Shown: positions 9,119-18,744, counted from the first letter of the stretch. The stretch: 59,058 nt of DNA from an uncultured Victivallales bacterium (GCA_903837355.1 CAILUI010000038.1:1-59058); one strand, 5' to 3'. The notes: generated by a model not told the origin, from the letters alone. Program-made: numbers and translations.

Positions 9119-9931
9119 ATGAGCATCAGCGCCAGCTTCGCGGCCATTCAGCCGCGCTACCCCGAGTTCAAGGGCCAGGTGGCCATCGTCACCGGCTCCA
9201 GTCGCCGCATCGGCAAAGGCATCGCCATGCGCTTGGCCCGCGAGGGCATGAAGGTCGTCATCACCAGCCGCACGGCGGCGACGGTCGAGGAGACCACGCG
9301 GGAACTGCGGGAGGTCGGCGCCGAGGTGCTGTCGGTGGTGGCGGATTTGGGCTTGCCGGCGGACGTCGACCGCCTCTTTGCCGAGACGCTGCAGGCCTTC
9401 GGCACCGTGGATCTGCTGGTGAACAACGCCGCGGATTTGCGCCGGGACCGGCTGTTCAAGGTCGACGAGGCCCTGCTGGACCACCAGATCGCCGCCAACA
9501 TCAAGGGGCCCTACCTCTGTTCGTTGCGGGCCGCCGAGATCATGCGCGACCACAAGCGCGGCGGCAATATCGTCCAGATCAGCACCGTGGGCGCACTGCG
9601 GGCGCACTGGCACGGCTTGCCCTACGACATGACCAAAGGCGCCATCGACGCCCTGACCCGCGCCCTGGCCCTGGACCTGGCCGAGTACAACATCCGCGTC
9701 AACTGCGTGGCCCCGGGGCCGATCGTCGGCGTGCGCCACCCGCGCGAAGGGGACAAGGCAGCCTGGGACGCCATCGAGCGGGTCCCCATGCGTTGCTTCG
9801 GCGTGGCCCTCGACATCGGGGCCGCGGTGGCCTTTCTGGCCTCGCCGGATGCCGCCTTCGTCACCGGCCAGATCCTCTACGTCGACGGCGGCCTGACCGC
9901 CCAACTCAGCCCCCGTCTGCAGCCGATCTAG
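9119..9931 (+). CDS. short-chain dehydrogenase/reductase
   Basis: This 270-residue classical SDR has a Rossmann nucleotide motif TGSSRRIG (about residues 26-33), a NNAA structural motif (about 102), catalytic Ser in ISTVGA, and the YxxxK pair in YDMTKG (about 170). The C-terminal VNCVAPGPI and ILYVDGGL are typical. Arg-Arg in the Gly-rich loop suggests NADPH preference, as in FabG-like and sugar/alcohol reductases, but the substrate cannot be deduced. The gene is divergent from the helicase across a 192-nt gap and has no functional partner next to it. Confidence 0.88.
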   Translation: MSISASFAAIQPRYPEFKGQVAIVTGSSRRIGKGIAMRLAREGMKVVITSRTAATVEETTRELREVGAEVLSVVADLGLPADVDRLFAETLQAFGTVDLLVNNAADLRRDRLFKVDEALLDHQIAANIKGPYLCSLRAAEIMRDHKRGGNIVQISTVGALRAHWHGLPYDMTKGAIDALTRALALDLAEYNIRVNCVAPGPIVGVRHPREGDKAAWDAIERVPMRCFGVALDIGAAVAFLASPDAAFVTGQILYVDGGLTAQLSPRLQPI

Positions 9932-10259
9932 GGCCGCGACGCGGTAGGAATGGCCTCTCGCGGAGGGAGTGTCATGCGCACGACTCTCGGAGGCCAAGAT
10001 CAAGAAGATGCGGGGCGATCCTGACGCCGGAGTGCGCCACGCGGCGAAGCTGGCGTTGGCGAGCATGTCGGCGTGGTACCGCTTCTGGTACCTCGACCGG
10101 TGACGCACCGCAGCGCCGCCGCTGTGCTTGCCACGGGTGGGGGTACGTCAGGTGTCTGGAGGGCGAGAGCAGGCCGCGCACGCGGCCGGATCGCTGCCGC
10201 CAGCGCCTCTGGCGCGGCACGGAAACGGCGGCGCGCCGGGTGGGTGGAGGGCGGGGCCT
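9932..10259. other. intergenic region with one weak small reading frame
   Basis: This 328-nt stretch lies between the SDR gene and the 3' end of the heme operon, which converge here. Apart from the 44-codon frame at 9969-10103 I see no gene, RNA or clear terminator. It is the 3' boundary of the long minus-strand heme operon. Confidence 0.6.
9969..10103 (+). CDS. possible 44-residue small protein or gene remnant
   Basis: A GTG at 9969 follows a strong CGGAGGGA about 1-8 nt upstream, which is too close to be ideal. The product is Lys/Arg-rich: a central EAKIKKMRGDPDAGVRHAAK-like helix resembles one HEAT-type repeat, and it ends in the aromatic YRFWYLDR. It could be a small protein, the 3' remnant of a HEAT-repeat gene, or chance. 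Nothing nearby supports a function. Confidence 0.22.
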   Translation: MSCARLSEAKIKKMRGDPDAGVRHAAKLALASMSAWYRFWYLDR

Positions 10260-10616
10260 TTACTCACCCGTCCTCATTGGTCGCCTCTGCCTGTCCCGCA
10301 GGGCCTTGACGCAGTAGGAGTTGAGGCTCTCCCCGAGGCTTAGCGCCTGCACGGCCAGTTCCTGGTGGAGGTCCTTGCCGGTGCGCAACAGGAACTTGCC
10401 CGAGTACTCCCGGCCGGCGGTCGGCGCGGGCAGTGGCGCGCCGTCCTCCGCGTAGAGGCGGACCCACTCCTCAACGGCCTGGCAGAGTTCGGCGTACACC
10501 GCCAGTTCGTCGTCACCGTGCACCCCGCCGAGCATCAACCCCGGACAGGTGCCGACGTAGCAGGCGTCCTCTTCAGACCACTCGACGATTTTCAGGTAGT
10601 GGTCACTGACTTTCAT
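10260..10616 (-). CDS. hicB: HicB-family antitoxin-like protein (orphan)
   Basis: This 118-residue protein has the two parts of HicB antitoxins. An N-terminal partial RNase H-like fold contains YLKIVEWSEEDACYVGTCPGL, and a C-terminal ribbon-helix-helix contains KFLLRTGKDLHQELAVQA followed by LGESLNSYCVKAL. HicB normally neutralises the small RNase HicA and represses its own operon. No hicA-like gene lies on either side, only the 3' end of the SDR region and the heme operon. Its ATG overlaps the stop of the preceding sirC-like gene by 4 nt (ATGA), so it is translated as the last gene of the heme operon. It may be a free-standing DNA-binding protein rather than an antitoxin. Confidence 0.8.
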   Translation of the reverse strand: MKVSDHYLKIVEWSEEDACYVGTCPGLMLGGVHGDDELAVYAELCQAVEEWVRLYAEDGAPLPAPTAGREYSGKFLLRTGKDLHQELAVQALSLGESLNSYCVKALRDRQRRPMRTGE

Positions 10617-11263
10617 GGCCGCGGTAATATCATGGTGTCAACCGCCTCCGCCAGCATCCGGCGCAGGTGGCGGCGAGCGGCGGCGAGGCCCTGGCGCTCG
10701 ATGATCTCGCGCACCTCGTCGGCGGCCATCCGGCGCAGCAGGGCGCCGCGCTGCTCGGCGTCGAGCGCTGAGGCGCGGACCTCGGCGCGCAGATCGCGGA
10801 GCAGATCCAGGTGCCGTCCGAAGGCCGGCGTGATGGTCTCCTCGATCCGTTCGCGGATGCGGCTGGACAAGGCCGGGCTGCCACCGCCCGTCGAGACGGC
10901 GATCACGATGTCGCCACGGCGGCAGACGGCCGGCACGGTGAAGGTACAGAGCTCCGGCTGGTCGACGACGTTGACGGGGATGCCGGCGTCCCGACTGTGC
11001 TCCCAGGCCCGCCGGTTCACCGCCGGGGAGTCGGTGGCGCAGATCACCAGACAGGCCCCGCGCAGATCGGTCTTGCGGTAGCCGCGCTGGACGCGACAGA
11101 TGCCCTTCATGCGGGCCAGGGCGGCGCAGAACACGGGGCTGACCACCGTGACCTGGGCGCCGCACTCGACCAGCGTCTGGACCTTGCGGTGCGCCACCGC
11201 ACCGGCACCGATCACCAGCACCTTGCGTCCGGCCAGGTCCAGGTTGATCGGGTAGTACTTCAC
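10613..11263 (-). CDS. precorrin-2 dehydrogenase / probable sirohydrochlorin ferrochelatase
   Basis: This 216-residue protein belongs to the CysG N-domain/Met8/SirC family, which oxidises precorrin-2 to sirohydrochlorin with NAD+ and in Met8/CysG also inserts iron to make siroheme. It starts MKYYPINLDLAGRKVLVIGAG-like with the NAD-binding GAGAVAHRK. CATDSPAVN (about residue 75) and NVVDQPELCTFTVPAVCRRGDIVIAVSTGG (about 98-127, given as separated motifs VDQPELC and AVSTGG) are characteristic. The GTG start overlaps the hemL stop (GTGA). No CbiK/SirB-type chelatase is present in the operon, so either this enzyme is bifunctional or iron insertion is encoded elsewhere. Confidence 0.9.
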   Translation of the reverse strand: MKYYPINLDLAGRKVLVIGAGAVAHRKVQTLVECGAQVTVVSPVFCAALARMKGICRVQRGYRKTDLRGACLVICATDSPAVNRRAWEHSRDAGIPVNVVDQPELCTFTVPAVCRRGDIVIAVSTGGGSPALSSRIRERIEETITPAFGRHLDLLRDLRAEVRASALDAEQRGALLRRMAADEVREIIERQGLAAARRHLRRMLAEAVDTMILPRP

Positions 11264-12555
11264 GACGCCAGTGTGGCCATGGTCGCGCGCGCCGCGGCGA
11301 GCGTCTGCTCGATGTCCTGCTCGGTGTGCGCCGTGGAGACGAAGCCCGCCTCAAACTGCGACGGCGCCAGGTAGATCCCGGCCGCCAGCATGCCATGGAA
11401 AAAGCGGGCATACCGACGCGTATCGGCCGTCTTGGCGGTGCGGTAGTCGGTGACCGGCGTGGCGGTGAAGAAGAGGGTCTGCATGGACCCCACGCGGTTC
11501 TGCCAGACCGGGATTCCAGCGCGGGCAGCCGCCTCCCGCAGCCCCTCGGCCAGGTGCCCGGCCAGGGCCTCCAGGCGCGCATACGGGGGGTTCGCTGCCA
11601 GGGCCTCCAGCGTGGCCACACCGGCCGCCATGGCGGCCGGGTTGCCGCTGAGGGTTCCCGCCTGATAGACGCCGCCGAGGGGCGCCAGCGCGTCCATGAT
11701 CTCAGCCCGCCCGCCGTAGGCCGCGGCGGGCAGGCCGCCGCCGAGGATCTTGCCGAGGACGGTCAGGTCAGGGGTCACCCCATAGAGCGCCTGGGCGCCC
11801 CCCAGGGCGAGGCGGAAGCCGGTAATCACTTCGTCGAAGACCAGCAGGGCGCCGTGTTGTGCCGTGATCTCGCGCAGGAACTCCAGGTAACCCGGCTGGG
11901 GCGCCACCACCCCCATATTCCCGGCAACCGGTTCAACGATGACGGCGGCGATCTGGGGACCGAGGCGCGCGAAGAGCGCCCGGACGGCATCGGGGTCGTT
12001 ATAGGGCGCAATCAGTGTCTTCTCGGTGTAGCTGGCGGGGACGCCACGCGTGTCCGGGATGGCGAAGGTCGCCAGGCCCGAGCCAGCGGCGGCCAGCAGG
12101 CCATCCACGTGGCCGTGGTAGCAGCCGTCGAACTTGACCACCAGGTCGCGGCCGGTGAAGCCACGGGCCAGGCGGATGGCGCTCATCGCGGCTTCGGTGC
12201 CGGAGCTGGTCATGCGCACCTTTTGGATACTGGGCACGCAGGTGGTGACCAGCCGCGCCAGCCGGACCTCCAAGGCGGTCGGCATGCCGAAAGTCATGCC
12301 CTTGGCGCAGGTTTCGCGCACCGCCGCGACCACGGCGGGGTGTGCATGGCCCAGGATCAGCGGCCCCCAGGACATGACGTAGTCGATGAACTCGCGCCCG
12401 TCGACATCCTGAAAACGGCTGCCGGCCCCGCGCTCCGCGAACACCGGGGTACCACCGACGGCGCCGAAGGCCCGCACCGGGCTGTTCACGCCCCCGGGAA
12501 TCAGCGCGCGAGCGCTCTGCCACAGTTCCTTGGACCGTTCACCTGGCTCGATCAT
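11260..12555 (-). CDS. hemL: glutamate-1-semialdehyde 2,1-aminomutase
   Basis: This 431-residue PLP enzyme isomerises glutamate-1-semialdehyde to 5-aminolevulinate, the second step after HemA. Typical landmarks are PGGVNSPVRAF near the N terminus, SSGTEAAMSAIRLAR (about residue 120), GCYHGHVDGLL (about 145), VFDEVITGFR (about 238) and the PLP lysine in VLGKILGGGLP (about 265). The start is the ATG at 12555, preceded by AAGGAG at good spacing; an upstream open frame to 12639 would overlap the preceding gene. It lies 41 nt downstream of ahbAB and is translationally coupled to the sirC-like gene. Confidence 0.96.
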   Translation of the reverse strand: MIEPGERSKELWQSARALIPGGVNSPVRAFGAVGGTPVFAERGAGSRFQDVDGREFIDYVMSWGPLILGHAHPAVVAAVRETCAKGMTFGMPTALEVRLARLVTTCVPSIQKVRMTSSGTEAAMSAIRLARGFTGRDLVVKFDGCYHGHVDGLLAAAGSGLATFAIPDTRGVPASYTEKTLIAPYNDPDAVRALFARLGPQIAAVIVEPVAGNMGVVAPQPGYLEFLREITAQHGALLVFDEVITGFRLALGGAQALYGVTPDLTVLGKILGGGLPAAAYGGRAEIMDALAPLGGVYQAGTLSGNPAAMAAGVATLEALAANPPYARLEALAGHLAEGLREAAARAGIPVWQNRVGSMQTLFFTATPVTDYRTAKTADTRRYARFFHGMLAAGIYLAPSQFEAGFVSTAHTEQDIEQTLAAARATMATLAS

Positions 12556-12596
12556 GCGTGGGCTCCTTGGGGTGGTCACGGGCGCGCGGGACCGGT

Positions 12597-13991
12597 TCAC
12601 TTGCCGTAGCGCTGGAAGATGCGGCGGCGGACCGGGCAACTGCAGATCGTGCGGCCATCCCGCTCCGCCTTGTAGGGACAGGGATGCTGTTCAAGGCAGC
12701 CGACGAAGGGTGGCGAGGCATCGACGTAGGCCAGAATGCGGCAGAGGGCCACATTCGGGTCCGACAGACACGCATGGTCGTGCCCGCACTCTTTGGCTGA
12801 CTCCAGGACCTGCCGCTCCACATAGTAGTAGTACGCGAGCGCTTGGGCCTTTCTGCCGGTCGCCGTCCCCTTCGCCGGCGCTGCCGGTACCGGTTCCGCG
12901 GCCAGGGCAGCAGCACTCGGCGCGGGCGTCGCCCCGGCGCCGTCGGCGGCCGGCGGGAAGGAGCTATCGGCGAAGTAGATCATGCTAGTCTTCTTGAACT
13001 CGCGCACGGAGAAGAGGACATCGTAGTCGCTCAAGCCCGTCTGCTCGGCCACGCGGATCGCCACCGAGAGGCACTCCTCGCGGCTGCGGCCGTGGATCAT
13101 GCCGAAGACATTGTAGGGCCAGCCGGGGAAGCGCGGACGTTCGTAGCAATGACTGATCTCGGGACAGGCGGCGAGGCGCTCGCAGACGAAGCCCACGTCG
13201 GCGTCCGGCACGTCCCACACCGACATGCCGTTGGCCGTAAAGCCGGCGGCGTGATGGCGGATGACGGCACCGAACCGGCGCATGGCGCCACGCTGCCGAT
13301 AGGCCGCGAGCCGCGCCAGCAGGTCCGCTTCAGGGACGTCGAGCTCCGCCGCCCAGGCGCGGAAGGGGTACCGGTCGAGCCCCAGGTCACCACAGGCCAG
13401 ACGAATGGCCCGACGGTCCGTACCGTCAAGCGCCGCGCACACGGGCTCTGGCGTCGCCGCGGCCGCCGGCAGGGCGCTCTCGGCAGGGCCTTCGGCGAAG
13501 GCGAAATCCACCCGGATCTTGAAGAGGCGGCGGGCGGGCAGATCATGCAGGTCGTGGACCCCCGGGGCCTGCCGTACGGCATCGAGAACCGCGTCCAGGC
13601 GACGACGGTCCGCGGCGATCACCGTAAACCAGAGGTTGAAGGCGGCGTTCCGTTCGTAGTTATGCGTGACTTCGGGGAAAGCGCTGGCGACGGCCGCGGC
13701 CGCTTCGATGCGCTCAGGGTCGACCCGCGCCGCCACGAGGGTACTGGTGTAACCGACGCCGCCGGCGGCGAAGGAGCCCCCGATACGGCGGATCACACCG
13801 CCCTGCCGCAGGCGGACGACGCTGTCGTGGACCGCCTCGGGGGTGCTGCCGAGTTCGCGGGCAAGGTCCGCGTACGGGTCTGGGGAGAATGGAAACTCTC
13901 CCTGGATCCGCGCCAGCACAGCGCGGTCCAGCGGCGTCAGGCTCGACTCCGCGGGGCTCGCGGTCGCGTGTTTGTCAGGGCTCGGGCACAT
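12597..13991 (-). CDS. ahbAB: siroheme decarboxylase, fused AhbA-AhbB with extra Cys-rich C-terminal domain
   Basis: AhbA and AhbB normally form a heterodimer that removes two acetate carboxyl groups from siroheme to give 12,18-didecarboxysiroheme. Here both halves are in one 464-residue chain, each an Lrp/AsnC-like unit with a winged helix. Each half keeps the active-site signature HxYER: HNYER near residue 110 and HCYER near 280. After an Ala/Pro-rich linker (about 340-385) comes an additional domain (about 397-464) with seven cysteines, including KECGHDHAC and the closing CPYK...CSCPVR pattern, which is not part of the usual enzyme. It may bind a metal or cluster. It overlaps ahbD by 17 nt and is followed by hemL. 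Confidence 0.9.
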   Translation of the reverse strand: MCPSPDKHATASPAESSLTPLDRAVLARIQGEFPFSPDPYADLARELGSTPEAVHDSVVRLRQGGVIRRIGGSFAAGGVGYTSTLVAARVDPERIEAAAAVASAFPEVTHNYERNAAFNLWFTVIAADRRRLDAVLDAVRQAPGVHDLHDLPARRLFKIRVDFAFAEGPAESALPAAAATPEPVCAALDGTDRRAIRLACGDLGLDRYPFRAWAAELDVPEADLLARLAAYRQRGAMRRFGAVIRHHAAGFTANGMSVWDVPDADVGFVCERLAACPEISHCYERPRFPGWPYNVFGMIHGRSREECLSVAIRVAEQTGLSDYDVLFSVREFKKTSMIYFADSSFPPAADGAGATPAPSAAALAAEPVPAAPAKGTATGRKAQALAYYYYVERQVLESAKECGHDHACLSDPNVALCRILAYVDASPPFVGCLEQHPCPYKAERDGRTICSCPVRRRIFQRYGK

Positions 13992-15081
13992 AGGGGCAAT
14001 CGGGTTCCTCGTCCAGGAAATCGCCGGTCACAGCAAAGGCACGGGCCCGGCAGCCTTGGCACAGTTTGCGGTAGCCGCAGGCGCCGCACTTGCCCTTCAA
14101 CTGCCGCGGGTCACGCAGCGCCGCAAAGACGCCCGATTCACGCCAGATCTGGCCCAATGGGGTCTGGCGCACGTTGCCCACCACGACGGGCAGGTAGCCA
14201 CAGGGCTGAACATCGCCCGTGCGCGAGACGAAGCAAACCCCGGAGCCCGCCAGGCAGCCGCGGGTGAAGGAGTGCATGCCGTGGGCAGCGCCCCCGGCCG
14301 CGCCGGGTACGGCCGCGCCGCTGCTGCGCCCCAGCTCGCGGAGGATGCGGTAGTACTGCGGGGCGCAGGTCGCCTTGATCTGGATCTGGTCCCGCAACTC
14401 CAGAGTCCGGGCCGCCAGCCAGCGCAGGGTCTCCTCGAACTGCTGCGGGGTCAGCCGTTTGTCATCACTGATCTCAGCGCCGCAGCCGACGGGGACCAGC
14501 ATGAACATGTGGAAGGCCTCGACACCACGGGCTTTGACGAACTCCAGCAGGGCCGGTAGCTCGTGGAGGTTATGCTGGGTGACCGTGGCGTTGACCTGCA
14601 ACGACATCCCAACCCGTTGCAGGGCCTCGATGCCGCGCAGCGCCGCCGCGAAACAGCCGGGCTGCCCGCGGAACGCATCGTGGGTCTGCGGGGTGGCGCC
14701 GTCCAGGCTGATGCTGACGCGTTTGATCCCGGCCGCGGCAATACGCTGCGCGATGGCGTCGTCGACGAGGGTGCCATTGGTGGCCATGGCGACGCGCGAG
14801 AACAGGCCACTGCAGGCGCTGGCGATCTCGAAGAAGTCGGGCCTGGCCAGGGGCTCGCCGCCGGTGAGTACGACGATCGGGTCGAAACTCGCGCGGATGT
14901 CCTGGGCCACCCGGATGATCTCCGGCGTGGTCAGTTCGCCGCTGGCGAACTCCGCCTGGGCCTCGGCGCGACAGTGCTGGCAACGCAGGTTGCAGCGCGC
15001 CGTCAACTCCCAGAACACCAGCCGCAGTTCGTCTTCGCCAGGCATCCCGCCATGGGGATGGGTCAGATGTTTCTCAGCCAC
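13975..15081 (-). CDS. ahbD: radical SAM heme synthase AhbD (Fe-coproporphyrin III decarboxylase)
   Basis: This 368-residue radical SAM enzyme performs the last step of siroheme-dependent heme synthesis, oxidative decarboxylation of two propionates of iron-coproporphyrin III to vinyl groups. The SAM-cluster motif is CNLRCQHC (about residues 30-37), followed by [14 protein letters not shown]. The C-terminal auxiliary cluster region (about 325-365) reads [18 protein letters not shown] followed by [13 protein letters not shown], the pattern I associate with AhbD rather than NirJ. The start is a GTG at 15081 with GGGAGG about 7 nt upstream, overlapping hemB by 19 nt. Confidence 0.92.
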   Translation of the reverse strand: MAEKHLTHPHGGMPGEDELRLVFWELTARCNLRCQHCRAEAQAEFASGELTTPEIIRVAQDIRASFDPIVVLTGGEPLARPDFFEIASACSGLFSRVAMATNGTLVDDAIAQRIAAAGIKRVSISLDGATPQTHDAFRGQPGCFAAALRGIEALQRVGMSLQVNATVTQHNLHELPALLEFVKARGVEAFHMFMLVPVGCGAEISDDKRLTPQQFEETLRWLAARTLELRDQIQIKATCAPQYYRILRELGRSSGAAVPGAAGGAAHGMHSFTRGCLAGSGVCFVSRTGDVQPCGYLPVVVGNVRQTPLGQIWRESGVFAALRDPRQLKGKCGACGYRKLCQGCRARAFAVTGDFLDEEPDCPYVPEP

Positions 15082-16040
15082 AGCGCCGCCTCCCTTGCCC
15101 AGTAGGTCAGGATGATGTCCGCCCCCGCCCGCCGGATGGCGTAGAGCGTCTCCAGGGCAACCCGCTTCTCGTCGATCCAGCCCTGGGCCGCGGCCGCCTT
15201 GACCATGGAGTACTCGCCGCTGACGTTGTAGGCGGCAACAGGGACATTCACGGCGTCACGGACCTGGCGGATGATGTCCAGGTAAGCAAGGGCAGGCTTG
15301 ACCATGACGATATCCGCACCCTCGGCCAGGTCAAGCTCGACCTCGCGCAGCGCCTCGCGCGCATTGCGGATGTCCATCTGGTAGCTGCGGCGATCGCCGA
15401 ACTGGGGCGGCGACTCCGCCGCCTCGCGGAAGGGCCCGTAGAAGGCGGAGGCGTACTTGGCCGAGTAGGCCATGATCGAGACCTGGTCGAAACCGTCTCC
15501 GTCCAGGGCGCGGCGGAGGGTTCCGATGCGTCCGTCCATCATGTCGCTGGGCGCCACCATCTGCGCGCCGGCGCGGGCATGAGACAGGGCCATGCGCGCC
15601 AGGAGTTCGAGGGTGGCGTCGTTGTCCACATCGCCCCTGCAGATCACGCCGCAGTGGCCGTGGTCGGTGTACTCGCACAGGCAGACGTCGGTGCAGACGA
15701 TCAGCTCCGGCAACGCCGCCCGCAGCGCGCGCACCGCCTGCTGGACGATCCCGTCCTCGGCGTAGCCTTCCGAGCCGACCGCGTCCTTGCGGGAGGGAAT
15801 CCCGAAGAGGATCACCGAGCGCACCCCCACCGCCGCCAGGGCACGGGCCTCCTCGACCAGCAGGTCGACGGACAACTGCGCCACGCCCGGCATGGCGCCG
15901 ATCTCGCGGCGAACGCCAACCCCGGGCCGGACGAAGAGCGGTAGCATCAACTGGCGGGCTTCCAGGCTGGTCTCCGCCACCATGTCCCGCAGACCGGCCG
16001 AAGCCCGCAGTCGACGCATGCGTGTGGTCGGGAACGTCAT
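15063..16040 (-). CDS. hemB: delta-aminolevulinic acid dehydratase (porphobilinogen synthase)
   Basis: This 325-residue enzyme condenses two 5-aminolevulinate molecules to porphobilinogen. The two Schiff-base lysines are in [15 protein letters not shown] (about residue 195) and [12 protein letters not shown] (about 247). It has the zinc-type cysteine cluster, [11 protein letters not shown] (about 118-128), so it is a Zn-dependent rather than Mg/K-dependent form. The start is the ATG at 16040, with AGGA about 9-12 nt upstream; it overlaps the ahbC stop (ATGA). The frame is open further upstream, but that part is the antisense-like shadow of ahbC. Confidence 0.96.
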   Translation of the reverse strand: MTFPTTRMRRLRASAGLRDMVAETSLEARQLMLPLFVRPGVGVRREIGAMPGVAQLSVDLLVEEARALAAVGVRSVILFGIPSRKDAVGSEGYAEDGIVQQAVRALRAALPELIVCTDVCLCEYTDHGHCGVICRGDVDNDATLELLARMALSHARAGAQMVAPSDMMDGRIGTLRRALDGDGFDQVSIMAYSAKYASAFYGPFREAAESPPQFGDRRSYQMDIRNAREALREVELDLAEGADIVMVKPALAYLDIIRQVRDAVNVPVAAYNVSGEYSMVKAAAAQGWIDEKRVALETLYAIRRAGADIILTYWAREAALWLRNI

Positions 16041-17218
16041 GCGCGGATTTCCTCGTCGGTGAGATAGCAGGCCGGATCGCAGGCCCAGACGTCGTCCGTG
16101 ACCGCTTCGGCCCGGACCCGGAAGTTGCCATTGCAGACGTCCAGCCAACGGCAGGTGGCACAGCGGCCCTTGAGGTGCTGCTTGCGGTTGCGGAGTTTGC
16201 CGAGCAGGTCGTTGGAGGTGTCGGACCAGATGGCGCTGAAGGGGCGTTCCCGCACGTTGCCGGGGGAGTAGTGACGCCAGAACTGGTCGAAGTGGACCGC
16301 CCCGTCCCAACTGATGCAGCCGATACCGGTGCCACTGCTGTTGCCGCCGTTCATCTTGAGGAGTTCGAGCACATCGGCGGCGCGGCGCGGGTCCTCGCGC
16401 AGCAGCCGCAGGTAGACGTAGGGTCCATCGCAGTGATTGTCGACGGTCAGGCACTCGATCGGGATGCCGCGAGCGTGCAGGGCCTGAGTCCGATCCATGA
16501 TCAGGTCCACCGCGGCCCGCGTCTCCGCGTGGCTCAGGTCCTCCTGGACCAGGTGGCTGCCGCGGCCGGCGTAGACGAGGTGATAGAAGCAGACGCGCGG
16601 GATGCCTTCCTGCTCGAGCAGGTCGAAGATGCCCCCGATGTCCTGCACGTTGCGGCGGTTCATGGTGAAGCGCAGCCCGACCTTGATCCCCATCCGCAGA
16701 CAGGTGCGGATGCCGGAGAGAGCCAGGTCAAAAGCGCCCGGGATACCGCGGAAACGGTCGTTGGTCTCCTGGAGCCCGTCGAGGCTGACGCCGACGTAAG
16801 AGAGGTCGACCTCCTTCAACCGGGCTGCCATCTCGTCGCCGATCAGGGTGCCGTTGGTGGAGACCACGGCACGGAGGTTCCGGGCGCGGGCGCGGCCGAT
16901 GAGTTCGAGGATGTCGGGGCGCATCAGGGGCTCGCCGCCGGAGAAGAGGACCACGGGCACGCCGAAGTCGGCCAGATCGTCGATCAGGCGCAGCCCTTCT
17001 TCCGTCGTCAACTCGCCGGTGTAATCGATGTTCCGGGAGTGGGAGTAGCAGTGCACGCAACGCAGGTTGCAGCGGCGCCCCACGTTCCAGACCACCACCG
17101 GCTTCTTGTCCTTGGAGAACTGCAGCAAATGCGACGGCAGCTTGCCGGACTGGCGCCCGTAGCGCAGGGGATCGGAGGCTTCAACCGTACCGCAGTAAAG
17201 CTTCGAAATGCCGATCAT
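16037..17218 (-). CDS. ahbC: radical SAM 12,18-didecarboxysiroheme deacetylase AhbC
   Basis: This 393-residue radical SAM enzyme removes the acetate side chains of didecarboxysiroheme to form iron-coproporphyrin III. The N terminus [16 protein letters not shown] and [19 protein letters not shown] are hallmarks of the AhbC/NirJ family. The SAM cluster is CNLRCVHC (about 50-57). The C-terminal auxiliary iron-sulfur region is [19 protein letters not shown] followed by CDPAC (about 345-385). NirJ of heme d1 synthesis is closely related, but no other nir genes are present and the context is heme b synthesis, so AhbC is preferred. Both ends overlap neighbours by 4 nt. Confidence 0.93.
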   Translation of the reverse strand: MIGISKLYCGTVEASDPLRYGRQSGKLPSHLLQFSKDKKPVVVWNVGRRCNLRCVHCYSHSRNIDYTGELTTEEGLRLIDDLADFGVPVVLFSGGEPLMRPDILELIGRARARNLRAVVSTNGTLIGDEMAARLKEVDLSYVGVSLDGLQETNDRFRGIPGAFDLALSGIRTCLRMGIKVGLRFTMNRRNVQDIGGIFDLLEQEGIPRVCFYHLVYAGRGSHLVQEDLSHAETRAAVDLIMDRTQALHARGIPIECLTVDNHCDGPYVYLRLLREDPRRAADVLELLKMNGGNSSGTGIGCISWDGAVHFDQFWRHYSPGNVRERPFSAIWSDTSNDLLGKLRNRKQHLKGRCATCRWLDVCNGNFRVRAEAVTDDVWACDPACYLTDEEIRA

Positions 17219-18744
17219 GGTGTGGTACTCTTCAGGTTGGCAGTCAGTGCAGCCAGCAGCCCCGGCACCGTGGCCTCAGCGGCCTCCAGGCCGATGGTCA
17301 TGCCCTCAGCCCGCGCCGTGCGCGAGGTCTCCGGGCCGATGCTGGCGTAGAGGATATTCTCGGGAAGCGTGCCCAGTTCAGCGCGCAGGATGGCGGCGAA
17401 GTTCCGCGCCGTGGACGAACTGGTAAAGGTCACGACGTCGACCGCGGCATCACGGAAGGCCTGGAAGGCCGCGGGGTCGGGCCGGTCGGGGAGGGTGCGG
17501 TAAGCGATCACCTCAGTGACTTGGGCGCCCGCCTGCCGCAGGCTATCGGGGAGAGCCGCTGGCGCGATGTCGGCGCGGGGCAGCAGGATGCGTTTGCCGG
17601 TCAGGTCCACGTCGGCGCGGAGCGTTTCAAACAGGGCCTCGGAGGTAAAACGGCTCGGGATCAGATCCGGGCGCAGGCCGTGGGTCCGTAGGCGCTCGAC
17701 CGTCTCCGGGCCGATGGCGCCGAGTTGAACGCCCCCGAAAGCCCGGCTGTCGCGACCGCTGGCCGCCAGCGCGGCGAAGACGCTGTCAACGGCGTTGACG
17801 CTGGTGAACAGGACCCAGTCGAAGGCGGCCACGCCGCGCACGGCGGCGTCCAGGGCGGCGGGGTCAGCGGGCTCGGCAATGCGGATGGTGGGGAAGAGCA
17901 GGACCCTGGCTCCCAACGCGCGCAACCCGGCCGCCAGAGCGCTGGCCTGAGGGCGCGAACGTGTCACCACCACGGTGCGCCCAAACAAGGGCTTACGATC
18001 AAACCAGCGCAGATCACGGCGAAGGCTCACGACCTCGCCCACCAGAATGATCGCCGGGGGCTTCATCCGCGCTTCCTCGACCCGCGCCACGATGGTCGCC
18101 AGGGTGCCTTCGACAACCCGCTGCGTCGGCAGTGTCCCCTGTCCGATGAGGGCCACGGGAGTCTCCGGGCAGCGACCATGCTGCGTCAAGCGCGCCACGA
18201 TCCCCGGCAGATTCCCGACGCCCATGTAGAAGACCAGCGTGCCGCCGCCCCGGGCCAGGGCGGCCCAGTCAATGGCGGGTTCGTCCTTCTCGGGGTCCTC
18301 GTGTCCCGTGGCGAAGGTGACCAACGAGGTCAGGGTGCGGTGGGTGACGGGGATGCCGGCATAGGCCGGGGCGGCGATGCCGCTGGTCACTCCGGGCACC
18401 ACCTCCACGGGGACACCGACCGCCTGCAGCGCCAGGGCCTCCTCGCCACCGCGACCGAAGACGAAGGGGTCACCGCCCTTGAGGCGGACCACGCACTGCC
18501 CGGCGAGTCCGTGCTCGACCAGCAGCGCGTTGATCTGCTCCTGGGTCAAGGTGTGCTGACCGGCAGACTTGCCGACATAGATCCGCTCGGCCGTCGCCGG
18601 CGCGTGCGCCAGAAGCTCGGGATTGGCGAGATAGTCATAGACGACCACCTCGGCAATCGCCAGGCAGTCTCTGCCCCGCAGGGTCAGCAGCCCGGGGTCT
18701 CCCGGGCCCGCACCGACCAGATAAACAATGCCTGGCTTACTCAT
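17215..18744 (-). CDS. cobA-hemD: uroporphyrinogen-III C-methyltransferase / uroporphyrinogen-III synthase fusion
   Basis: This 509-residue bifunctional protein has an N-terminal SAM uroporphyrinogen-III methyltransferase (about 1-245) that makes precorrin-2, with VGAGPGDPGLLT, VVRLKGGDPFVFGRGGEE and AGIPVTHR. The C-terminal uroporphyrinogen-III synthase HemD (about 255-509) starts FGRTVVVTRSRPQAS and has VTFTSSSTARNF near 410. The fusion joins ring closure directly to diversion into siroheme, fitting an organism in which uroporphyrinogen III goes to heme through siroheme. It overlaps ahbC and hemC by 4 nt each, so all three are translationally coupled. Confidence 0.95.
   Translation of the reverse strand: MSKPGIVYLVGAGPGDPGLLTLRGRDCLAIAEVVVYDYLANPELLAHAPATAERIYVGKSAGQHTLTQEQINALLVEHGLAGQCVVRLKGGDPFVFGRGGEEALALQAVGVPVEVVPGVTSGIAAPAYAGIPVTHRTLTSLVTFATGHEDPEKDEPAIDWAALARGGGTLVFYMGVGNLPGIVARLTQHGRCPETPVALIGQGTLPTQRVVEGTLATIVARVEEARMKPPAIILVGEVVSLRRDLRWFDRKPLFGRTVVVTRSRPQASALAAGLRALGARVLLFPTIRIAEPADPAALDAAVRGVAAFDWVLFTSVNAVDSVFAALAASGRDSRAFGGVQLGAIGPETVERLRTHGLRPDLIPSRFTSEALFETLRADVDLTGKRILLPRADIAPAALPDSLRQAGAQVTEVIAYRTLPDRPDPAAFQAFRDAAVDVVTFTSSSTARNFAAILRAELGTLPENILYASIGPETSRTARAEGMTIGLEAAEATVPGLLAALTANLKSTTP

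Noticed and set aside
16037..17218. NirJ of heme d1 synthesis
   Set aside because: The family is shared, but there is no nirS, nirE, nirF or other heme d1 gene nearby, and hemB/ahbD/ahbAB surround it. AhbC fits better.
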